Shown one piece after another: positions 1 through 5,796 of a stretch of DNA of 6,000 bases. The notes beneath the pieces were generated by a model. That model was not told where the DNA came from and made no database searches. It worked only from the letters and a program-made list of their open reading frames with translations. A program made the position numbers and the translations under genes. Source of the stretch: an uncultured Sphingobacteriales bacterium (lineage in GTDB: Bacteria > Bacteroidota > Bacteroidia > Chitinophagales > Chitinophagaceae); NCBI GenBank assembly GCA_946887085.1, contig CAMPKG010000206.1, positions 1 through 6,000 on the forward strand, in the 5' to 3' direction. Within the stretch, counting starts at the first letter, position 1. Every line of letters starts with the position of its first letter.

Positions 1-4
1 AAGT

Positions 5-40
5 AAGAGCTGCCGGATTCTTCCAGTGGCTCTTTTTCTT
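5..40 (+). terminator. Probable intrinsic terminator of an upstream plus-strand gene
   Basis: Bases 5-13 pair with 26-34 (nine pairs, two of them G-T). After one C/A mismatch, 15-17 pair with 22-24 around a four-base loop. The 3' arm runs straight into T5-C-T4 (33-42), the usual form of a Rho-independent terminator on the plus strand. A TAA at 4-6 could be the stop of the gene it serves, but too little sequence is visible to show that. If the hairpin works, radA needs a promoter of its own or depends on readthrough. Confidence 0.45.
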
Positions 41-60
41 TTCAATATCTTTAAAATATT

Positions 61-1431
61 ATGCCCAAAACTAAGTCTGCATACTTCTGCCAGCAATGCG
101 GGTTTGAATCACCAAAATGGAATGGCAAATGTCCCTCGTGCGGTGCATGGAATTCGTTCGTAGAAGAGATCGTGCAGCGAGAAGATAAATCCAAAGTCGA
201 ATTTTTGTCGAAGGAAGAAAGCAAAGAGCAGAAGAAAGCCCAACGTTTATCTGAACTCACAACAGAACAAGAGTATCGGCTAATTACACCTGATACAGAA
301 CTCAACCGCGTATTGGGTGGCGGCATAGTTCCGGGCTCTGTAATACTGGTAGCGGGCGAACCCGGCATTGGCAAATCGACGCTGTTTTTGCAGAATGCAT
401 TGCAGTGGAAGAACATCAACATACTTTATGTATCTGGAGAGGAAAGCGCGCAACAAATAAAATTGCGTGCTGACCGTATCGGGATACAGAACAACAACTT
501 ATACCTTCTTACAGCTACCGACACACAAACTATTTTCCAGGAAGTGAAAAAGGTGAGACCACAATTGCTCATCATTGATTCCATACAAACACTCGAGTCG
601 CCATACGTGGAGTCGGCAGCAGGCAGTGTTTCGCAGGTGCGCGAGTGTGCAGCGGAACTGCAACGCTTCGCCAAGCAATCCAATATATCTGTTTGCATCA
701 TTGGTCATATCACTAAAGATGGATCGATAGCAGGCCCCAAAGTGCTGGAACATATGGTAGACTGTGTGCTGCAGTTTGAGGGCGACAGGCATTATGCATA
801 CAGAATATTAAGAACCACCAAGAACAGGTTCGGCTCTACCGCAGAATTGGGCATTTACGAGATGGTGGCCAAGGGCATGCGTCCTGTCAGCAACCCATCA
901 GAAATACTGTTGACGCAGCACGAGGAGCCGCTGAGTGGCATATCGATAGCGGCAACCATGGAAGGGTTGCGTCCGCTGATGATAGAGGTGCAGGCATTGG
1001 TAACCCAGGCCGTTTACGGCACGCCGCAAAGAACAGTGAGTGGCCTTGACCTGCGGCGGCTGCAATTATTGTTGGCGGTTTTGGAAAAGCGCGGGGGGTT
1101 TCATTTTGGCGCGAAGGATGTGTTTGTGAACATAGCCGGCGGGCTGAGGATAGAAGACCCCGCTATAGAATTGGCTGTCGTTTGCTCGCTGCTGTCGTCG
1201 TTCGAGGACAGAGCGCTGCCGACAAATATTTGCGTGGTGGGTGAGGTAGGTCTTTCGGGAGAAATAAGGGCTGTGAACCGTATCGATCAGCGCATAGCCG
1301 AAGCTGATAAGCTGGGCCTCGACGCTATTTTTATTCCCAAAGCCAATGCCAAGGGCCTTGACAAAAAAAACTATAAAATAGAAATAAGAACAGCCAATAA
1401 GGTAGAGGACATCTACAAGCTGCTTTTTTAA
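61..1431 (+). CDS. radA: DNA repair and recombination protein RadA (Sms)
   Basis: RadA is a cytoplasmic hexameric RecA-like ATPase that drives branch migration of recombination intermediates in DNA repair and, in transformable bacteria, in integration of incoming DNA. The 456 residues match the usual family length (about 450-460). Visible in order: a four-cysteine zinc finger (C10, C13, C24, C27); Walker A GEPGIGKST at 99-107; Walker B LLIID at 169-173; the RadA signature KNRFG at 254-258; and a C-terminal Lon-protease-like domain from about 280 to the end. In that domain the segment DPAIELAV (366-373) appears to have alanine where Lon has its catalytic serine, as expected for the non-proteolytic RadA domain. 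The ATG at 61 places the zinc finger at the normal distance from the N-terminus, and the leader is A/T-rich with no Shine-Dalgarno site. The gene ends 2 bases before the comF-like gene. Nothing in it looks broken. Confidence 0.97.
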   Translation: MPKTKSAYFCQQCGFESPKWNGKCPSCGAWNSFVEEIVQREDKSKVEFLSKEESKEQKKAQRLSELTTEQEYRLITPDTELNRVLGGGIVPGSVILVAGEPGIGKSTLFLQNALQWKNINILYVSGEESAQQIKLRADRIGIQNNNLYLLTATDTQTIFQEVKKVRPQLLIIDSIQTLESPYVESAAGSVSQVRECAAELQRFAKQSNISVCIIGHITKDGSIAGPKVLEHMVDCVLQFEGDRHYAYRILRTTKNRFGSTAELGIYEMVAKGMRPVSNPSEILLTQHEEPLSGISIAATMEGLRPLMIEVQALVTQAVYGTPQRTVSGLDLRRLQLLLAVLEKRGGFHFGAKDVFVNIAGGLRIEDPAIELAVVCSLLSSFEDRALPTNICVVGEVGLSGEIRAVNRIDQRIAEADKLGLDAIFIPKANAKGLDKKNYKIEIRTANKVEDIYKLLF

Positions 1432-1433
1432 AT

Positions 1434-2129
1434 ATGCTGGAAAGTATTGTAAAAGGAATGGCCCACCTGGTGTACCCAAGGCTTTGCATGGGCTGCAGCA
1501 AACCCCTGCTGGATGAAGAGGAGATACTCTGCCTCAACTGTAGTGTTTACAATATTCCCCGCACCGCCTACCATCATATAGCCGATAACGAAACACGGAT
1601 GCGTTTCACAGGTAGGGTATCCGTACAAAAGGCGACATCGTTTGCATATTTCGCCAACGATGGCCTGCTTCAACACCTGCTGCACGAACTGAAATACAAC
1701 GACAGGAAAGATATTGGAATCTATCTAGGCAAGCAACTGGGACATGACTTGTTGCAAACTCGCTGGGCGGAAGGCATTGACACAATAGTACCTGTGCCAT
1801 TACATCCTGAAAAGGAACGGCAGCGGGGTTATAACCAAAGCACGCTGATAGCAGAAGGAATGAGCAAAGTACTTGGCATCCCGCTATTGGCAGGCGCGCT
1901 ACCCCCCCTCCCCGAAACCGAGAGCCAGCCGCAGAAGAGCCGTGAGGAAAGGAACGAAAATATGAAAGAGGCCTTCGAGATCGTTGACGCGGAGCGAATG
2001 CGTGGCAAACATATCTTGCTGGTAGATGACGTCCTGACAACGGGCGCCACGCTTGAATCCTGTGCGCTGTCGCTGCTTAAGGCGGAAGAGACCACTATCA
2101 GCATAGCTACCATAGGAGTAGTCAGTTAA
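1434..2129 (+). CDS. comF: ComF family phosphoribosyltransferase-like protein
   Basis: This is a 231-residue member of the ComF/GntX family, cytoplasmic proteins with a zinc-binding N-terminus and a type I phosphoribosyltransferase fold. ComF members are needed for natural transformation in several bacteria; the exact reaction, if any, is not settled. Seen here: cysteines C18, C21, C33 and C36 in two CxxC pairs; VPVPLHPEKERQRGYNQS with the family's RGYNQ at 131-135; and the PRPP-binding loop ILLVDDVLTTGAT at 194-206. The segment before the conserved Q is unusual: prolines P157, P158 and P160, encoded in a C-rich run (C7 at 1902-1908), stand where relatives have arginines. The start codon lies 2 bases after the radA stop, so the two genes are very likely co-transcribed and perhaps translationally coupled. 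The symbol rests on family resemblance only; a role in competence in this organism is inferred. Confidence 0.9.
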   Translation: MLESIVKGMAHLVYPRLCMGCSKPLLDEEEILCLNCSVYNIPRTAYHHIADNETRMRFTGRVSVQKATSFAYFANDGLLQHLLHELKYNDRKDIGIYLGKQLGHDLLQTRWAEGIDTIVPVPLHPEKERQRGYNQSTLIAEGMSKVLGIPLLAGALPPLPETESQPQKSREERNENMKEAFEIVDAERMRGKHILLVDDVLTTGATLESCALSLLKAEETTISIATIGVVS

Positions 2130-2160
2130 GGTCAATTTTTTGCCTTTATTATGTTCGATA

Positions 2161-2190
2161 TTGCTTTTTAGGGTTATTAGAACTAATTTG
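2161..2190 (+). promoter_or_regulatory. Candidate promoter for the FadL-like/SGNH operon
   Basis: TTG at 2161-2163 and TAATTTG at 2184-2190 are 20 bases apart. They resemble the Bacteroidota housekeeping promoter (TTG, 17-23 bases, TAnnTTTG), although the -7 element is one base short. It lies 43 bases before the ATG at 2234, a reasonable leader length. An inverted repeat, ATTAG-AA-CTAAT (2176-2187), overlaps the -7 element and could be an operator or chance in A/T-rich DNA. The rest of the 104-base gap (2130-2233) shows no gene or strong hairpin. Confidence 0.3.
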
Positions 2191-2233
2191 AAGGCTGATT
2201 TTACAAAGACGGTTCATAACCAAATTATCTTTT

Positions 2234-3463
2234 ATGAAGAAACATGTTTTGATCGCTACATCCTTAGTGCTTTCATCGGCTATGTCGTTCGGCGCGGGTT
2301 ACCAACTCAACCTGCAGGGACTACGTCAGCTGGCTATGGGTGGCAGCGGTACTGCCGTGCCCTGGGATATGTCTACAATATTCTACAACCCGGGCGGTAT
2401 GACAAGCATAGATCATTGGCAGATCAATGCAAGTGCGCTGTTCCTGAGGCCTAATGTAAAGTATGTGCAGAACACCGGGACCTACGCTGCAGAATCACAA
2501 CCACAAACGTTTACTCCATTCAATATATACGCCGGCGGCCCTACTTCATACAGAAGCCCGGCAAGCATTGGCATAGGCATTTATACTCCATTTGGCAGCG
2601 GGTTAGCATGGGACGATAAATGGAGGGGGCGTTACATTGCTCAAAGAACTTATCTGCAAACGATTTTCATTCAGCCCACTTTTAGCTACCAGATCAGCGA
2701 TGAAATATCGGCTGGTGTGGGTTTGATATTTGCCACCGGCCGTGTTGAAATGAGCCGCGCGATACCAATCACAGATCACAACAATAACGATAGTAAAGTT
2801 GAGCTCGAAGGCAATGCACGAGGGTTCGGTTTCAATGCAGGTCTTCATATCCGCGCCTCGGATGAACTGCAGCTGGGTATCACTTTCCGCTCTCAGGTGG
2901 ATATGAAAGCAAACAGGGGTTATGCATCGTTCACTGTTCCCCAGTCGCTTCAAACTTCTTTCCAGTACACTCCATTCAGTGCAACATTGCCTTTGCCTAT
3001 GGTTGCCAGTATTGGTGCAGGTTATGCAGTTAACGAAAACCTCACGTTGCAGGCCGATCTCAATTACGTTGGCTGGGGCAGGTATGATAGTCTCATCATC
3101 GATTATGAGCGCAACAGTACTTCGCTGGAGGATACAAGGATACCGCGCCGTTGGAAAAATACAGTAGCTGTTCGCGTTGGCGGCCACTATACGATTAGTG
3201 ACAGAGTGGCTGTAATGTTAGGTGCTGCATTCGACCCAACTCCGGTAAAAGATGGTTTTGTATCTCCGGATCTTCCGGACGCAAACCGTGGTATTTTCAC
3301 AGGGGGTATTACATACAAACCATGGGAGCGCTGGACCATCATGGGCGCGTTCGAATACCTGACATCCGTAAAACGCGTTTCAAGTTATGATCATGCAGGA
3401 TTCCAGGGTACGTACCAGACAAAGGCATTCACTCCAGGTATAGGCGTATCGTATGACTTCTAA
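2234..3463 (+). CDS. OmpP1/FadL/TodX family outer-membrane transport protein
   Basis: This is a 409-residue outer-membrane beta-barrel of the FadL family, whose characterised members carry long-chain fatty acids or other hydrophobic compounds across the outer membrane. The first 20 or so residues form a signal peptide (KK, then a hydrophobic stretch). Cleavage after G20 would give a mature start AGYQLN, very like the start of mature E. coli FadL. The following GLRQLAMGGSGTA and FYNPGGM (50-56) correspond to the conserved N-terminal plug region, with NPGG in place of the commoner NPAG. The remainder alternates short polar and aromatic strands, and the protein ends in YDF, the C-terminal aromatic typical of barrels assembled by BamA. 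The start is the only ATG that gives the complete signal peptide. It is followed 25 bases later by a SGNH lipoprotein gene on the same strand, which suggests joint work on lipids. The true substrate cannot be read from the sequence. Confidence 0.92.
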   Translation: MKKHVLIATSLVLSSAMSFGAGYQLNLQGLRQLAMGGSGTAVPWDMSTIFYNPGGMTSIDHWQINASALFLRPNVKYVQNTGTYAAESQPQTFTPFNIYAGGPTSYRSPASIGIGIYTPFGSGLAWDDKWRGRYIAQRTYLQTIFIQPTFSYQISDEISAGVGLIFATGRVEMSRAIPITDHNNNDSKVELEGNARGFGFNAGLHIRASDELQLGITFRSQVDMKANRGYASFTVPQSLQTSFQYTPFSATLPLPMVASIGAGYAVNENLTLQADLNYVGWGRYDSLIIDYERNSTSLEDTRIPRRWKNTVAVRVGGHYTISDRVAVMLGAAFDPTPVKDGFVSPDLPDANRGIFTGGITYKPWERWTIMGAFEYLTSVKRVSSYDHAGFQGTYQTKAFTPGIGVSYDF

Positions 3464-3488
3464 AACTTCCAATCTAACACAAGCAACA

Positions 3489-4778
3489 ATGAAGAAACTA
3501 TATATTATCGGACTGGCAGTTTGCGGACTCGCATCGTGCAAGCCTAATATTGATCCTGATACGCCCAGCAATGGTGAGGTAATAGTTGAACGTTACCTTG
3601 CAGTGGGCGGTTCAACAACCGCCGGTTACACCGATGGCAGCCTTTTCAAAACCGGCCAGAATTTTTCGTTCCCGGCGATCCTTGCGTCACAGTTTGAACT
3701 TGTGGGTGGTGGCGATTTCAAGCAGCCGCTATTGCCGGGAAATGATGGCTACCCGGTTCCAAAATTCATACTACATGTATACCGTCCTGGTGAAGGTTGC
3801 GACACTTCTACCAGGATAGCGCCTAAACGATATGATGTGGCTCCCGACACCTTTGGCAGCTCTGTGAGCATCGCTCAGGATGGTGCATATAATAATACTG
3901 GTATTCCAGGTATTCGCATAACAGACTATCTGATGACCGGGTATGCCAAAGCAAACCCGTTTGCACGCCGTTTCTTTGCAAATCTTGAATGGAGGCCGAT
4001 AGACGATATCGTTAGGGTGAACCACACTTTCTTTACATTATGGGCAGGAAGTAATGACGTGCTTGACTATGCGCTAGGCGGTGGGGATCAATCAGGGATT
4101 CAGATAACTGAGGCTGGTAAATTTGACGATGCATATGATTCTGTTCTAACCAATCTTGTTCGTAAAGGTGCAAAAGGTGTTGCGCTTAACTTGCCGGATA
4201 TCAACAACATTCCTTTCTTCACTACGATACCTGCAAAAGGCCTAACGTTGACGAAACGTGAAGCAGATGATCTGAATATCCAATATAATGGTACCGCCGT
4301 TCATTTTAAGGAGGGCCTCAATTATTTCGTAGTGCATGATGGCACTCAGCCGCGGCATGTGAGGGAAGGCGAAATGATCTTGTTATCGTTGCCTATGGAC
4401 TCGGTAAGATGCAAAAAATGGGGATCAGCAATACCATTGCATGGCAGATTCGTATTGACAGCCGATGAGGTATCAAAAGTGAATGCAGCGGTTGCGCAAT
4501 TCAACGAGACCATTATGGTACGATCCGCGCAAAAACACGTTGCAGTAGCTGACATGAACGCGTTTTATAAAACAGTACAATCGGGTATAGGATTTAACGG
4601 CATCACCTACAATGCAACATTTGTGAGCGGTAGCTTCTTTTCGCTTGATGGCATTCATCCGACGGCAAGGGGTTATGCCCTGATCGCCAATCAGGTTATC
4701 AATAAGATCAACGAGCAGTATAATGCAACGATCCCACATGCGGATCCGAATAAGTATCCGGGTTTGCAATTTCCGTAA
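3489..4778 (+). CDS. SGNH/GDSL-type hydrolase lipoprotein
   Basis: This is a 429-residue predicted lipoprotein. MKK, a short hydrophobic segment and the lipobox LASC (14-17) put the lipidated cysteine at C17. The next residues, KPNIDPD, carry some acidic charge, which in Bacteroidota can favour display on the cell surface (tentative). SGNH hydrolase blocks are recognisable: block I GGST with the likely nucleophile S42; a block II-like segment NTGIPGIRITD (136-146); block III GSND at 187-190; and block V DGIHP with D387 and H390. Block I has GGS rather than GDS. SGNH enzymes act as esterases or lipases on acyl or acetyl esters; no substrate can be named. At 429 residues it is about twice the minimal SGNH fold, with long insertions between blocks III and V. 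An in-frame ATG at 3453 would overlap the previous gene and add residues before the KK that spoil the signal peptide, so 3489 is chosen. It probably forms an operon with the FadL-like gene. Confidence 0.88.
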   Translation: MKKLYIIGLAVCGLASCKPNIDPDTPSNGEVIVERYLAVGGSTTAGYTDGSLFKTGQNFSFPAILASQFELVGGGDFKQPLLPGNDGYPVPKFILHVYRPGEGCDTSTRIAPKRYDVAPDTFGSSVSIAQDGAYNNTGIPGIRITDYLMTGYAKANPFARRFFANLEWRPIDDIVRVNHTFFTLWAGSNDVLDYALGGGDQSGIQITEAGKFDDAYDSVLTNLVRKGAKGVALNLPDINNIPFFTTIPAKGLTLTKREADDLNIQYNGTAVHFKEGLNYFVVHDGTQPRHVREGEMILLSLPMDSVRCKKWGSAIPLHGRFVLTADEVSKVNAAVAQFNETIMVRSAQKHVAVADMNAFYKTVQSGIGFNGITYNATFVSGSFFSLDGIHPTARGYALIANQVINKINEQYNATIPHADPNKYPGLQFP

Positions 4779-4793
4779 TGGCGATATTCAATT

Positions 4794-4830
4794 AACAAGA
4801 AAGCCCTGCATCATGCGGGGCTTTCTTGTT
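4794..4830. terminator. Bidirectional intrinsic terminator between convergent genes
   Basis: A 17-base-pair stem (4794-4810 with 4814-4830) contains only one G-T pair and closes on the three-base loop TCA. The core is GC-rich (AGCCC/GGGCT) and both arms end in CTTTCTTGTT when read outwards, so each strand has a T-rich 3' flank. It lies 15 bases after the SGNH stop and 17 bases after the stop of the minus-strand LRR gene, and so can end transcription from both sides. Confidence 0.88.
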
Positions 4831-4847
4831 GAAGCAATAGTAATAGT

Positions 4848-5573
4848 TTACTGGGATGTCCGGTAAATATTCGAATCCCCGTCAACCACCTTTACACGTT
4901 GGCGCCAGGCGTTTCGCGGATTCTGGTAGAACATGACGGTGCGCGAATCGATATATACGTTTTCCAGCTTGCGGATATCTGACAGTGCATTTGTGAGCCG
5001 TAACACACCACAGTAGGCTGCATCCAGCTCCTGCAGTTTCTGGCAGTTGCCAATAGACTCCGGTATACGGTCAATGCGATTGCGCCCTATATAAAGGAAC
5101 CTTAACGATTCAAGTTTGCCTATATCTTTCGGCAATGTTTCGAGCATGTTGATGCCCACGTCCAGCAGTTCTAGTTTAGCCAGTTCGGTGATGCCGTCGG
5201 GCAGCACGGTCAGGTTGTTGTTGGCTGAGCGAAATATGACAAGGCTGCGCATACCGCCAATGCTGGAAGGTAGTGACTCAAGCTGGTTGCCTGATACATT
5301 CAATTCAGTCAATCGTTGCAACTTTCCCAGGCTTTCAGGTAAGGTTTTGAGCTTATTGTAGCTGAACGAAAGTTCTTCGAGTGTAGTAAGGTTGCCTATT
5401 TCCTCTGGGATACTGGTTAGTTTGTTTCTGAACAACACCAGCTTTTTCAGTTTGGCGCAACGAAATAATGAAGGTGGCAGGGATTTAACGCCATTGTTGC
5501 TGAAGTTGAGTTCCTCAAGATTAGGGAACTGGTCGAGCACATCGGACATCAGTCTTGTTTTCCAGCGCTTCAT
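4848..5573 (-). CDS. Leucine-rich repeat protein (frame-shifted from its signal peptide)
   Basis: This open frame encodes 241 residues made almost wholly of 23-residue leucine-rich repeats of the LPxxIGxLxxLxxLxLxxNxL type. Repeats run from F16 to about 199 (eight units), with a ninth degenerate unit to 222 and a 19-residue tail ending at a TAA. Such repeats form a curved solenoid used for protein binding, with no enzymatic signature. The first 9-12 residues (MKRWKTRLM) look unlike any protein start of this family. In the next frame just upstream, a clean signal peptide and family-like linker run up to residue 12 of this frame, so the natural product was very likely one secreted protein beginning at 5658. 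The ATG at 5573 (or the TTG at 5576) is therefore only the first start in this frame and is probably not the biological one. The gene converges on the SGNH gene. Partner and function are unknown. Confidence 0.7.
   Translation of the reverse strand: MKRWKTRLMSDVLDQFPNLEELNFSNNGVKSLPPSLFRCAKLKKLVLFRNKLTSIPEEIGNLTTLEELSFSYNKLKTLPESLGKLQRLTELNVSGNQLESLPSSIGGMRSLVIFRSANNNLTVLPDGITELAKLELLDVGINMLETLPKDIGKLESLRFLYIGRNRIDRIPESIGNCQKLQELDAAYCGVLRLTNALSDIRKLENVYIDSRTVMFYQNPRNAWRQRVKVVDGDSNIYRTSQ
4908..5528 (-). repeat. Array of nine 69-base leucine-rich repeat units
   Basis: The coding DNA falls into nine consecutive 69-base units with no spacer: unit 1 is 5528-5460, unit 2 is 5459-5391, and so on to unit 9 at 4976-4908. 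Units 1-7 keep the asparagine of the LRR core (the N of xxNxL) and the following LP or IP pair. Unit 8 has lost both (AAYCGVLRL) and unit 9 is barely recognisable. At DNA level the units have diverged, so this is an old protein-level array and not a recent tandem duplication. Confidence 0.85.
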
Positions 5574-5658
5574 CAAAATTATGGTACACTCCGTCTGCCA
5601 GGCTGATATTTGTCACAAGCAGGAAGAGCATTGCCAGCAATTTGCTTTTCGTAAACAT
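5521..5658 (-). pseudogene. Signal-peptide fragment of the frameshifted LRR gene
   Basis: From an ATG at 5658 this frame encodes 45 residues: a textbook signal peptide (MFTKSK, a hydrophobic core, and a likely cut after SLA at residue 21), then DGVYHNFDEALENKTDV, then seven unrelated residues before a TAA at 5521-5523. Secreted Bacteroidota LRR proteins often begin with a similar 'leader, then xxxLEEALKNPxxVxxL' segment that leads into the repeats. The LRR frame takes over at exactly this point, offset by one base. The fragment and the LRR frame are therefore read as the two halves of one gene spanning 4848-5658. A true frameshift mutation, a sequencing or assembly error, or (less likely) programmed frameshifting could explain the break. 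A candidate promoter lies just upstream. Confidence 0.65.
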
Positions 5659-5693
5659 ATCGGATGGATTTTTCGCGAGTGATTGTTCTACCT

Positions 5694-5727
5694 TAAATTT
5701 ACGACAATTCGACAGGCCACACATCAA
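5694..5727 (-). promoter_or_regulatory. Candidate promoter for the LRR gene
   Basis: On the minus strand TTG (5727-5725) is followed after 23 bases by TAAATTTA (5701-5694). This matches the Bacteroidota pattern TTG, 17-23 bases, TAnnTTTG in all but the last base. The -7 element ends 35 bases before the ATG at 5658, giving a short leader. Its position supports 5658, and not 5573, as the gene's real start. The -7 element is itself palindromic, so its direction is judged from the TTG and the gene. Confidence 0.4.
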
Positions 5728-5751
5728 TACATTGTAAGAATACAGTTAAAA

Positions 5752-5782
5752 TAAAAAGCCTCCGCAAAGCGGAGGCTTTTTA
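5752..5782 (-). terminator. Intrinsic terminator of the T9SS cargo gene
   Basis: A perfect 14-base-pair stem (5752-5765 with 5769-5782) has the loop AAA, a GC-rich core GCCTCCGC/GCGGAGGC and flanking A5/T5 runs. Read on the minus strand it lies 14 bases after the stop codon of the gene at 5797 and ends in a T tract followed by more T-rich sequence, so it ends that transcript and insulates the LRR promoter beyond it. The symmetric T run means it could also work on the plus strand, but no plus-strand gene lies to its left. Confidence 0.85.
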
Positions 5783-5796
5783 AGTATTGTTAGTTA

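Noticed and set aside
46..53. TATCTTTA as the -7 element of a radA promoter
   Set aside because: It fits TAnnTTT but lies only 7 bases before the ATG and has no TTG at the right distance upstream; the region is simply T/A-rich.
1902..1908. C7 run in comF as a phase-variation tract
   Set aside because: The run is short and interrupted by a T, the frame is intact on both sides, and a housekeeping-type gene is an unlikely target; the arginine-to-proline issue explains it better.
2097..2145. Possible terminator after comF ending in the T6 run at 2136-2141
   Set aside because: No stable stem precedes the T run; the best pairing is about four bases.
2140..2454. Plus-strand open frame of 104 codons starting in the comF-FadL gap
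   Set aside because: Most of it overlaps the signal peptide and N-terminus of the FadL-like gene in another frame, and it has no family features.
2603..3187. Long minus-strand open frame of 194 codons opposite the FadL-like gene
   Set aside because: It has no recognisable domain or family-like composition and lies wholly inside a clearly real gene; the same holds for the other antisense frames over radA, comF and the SGNH gene.
3453..3488. Upstream in-frame ATG (3453) as start of the SGNH gene
   Set aside because: It overlaps the end of the FadL-like gene and adds 12 polar residues ahead of a complete lipoprotein signal beginning at 3489.
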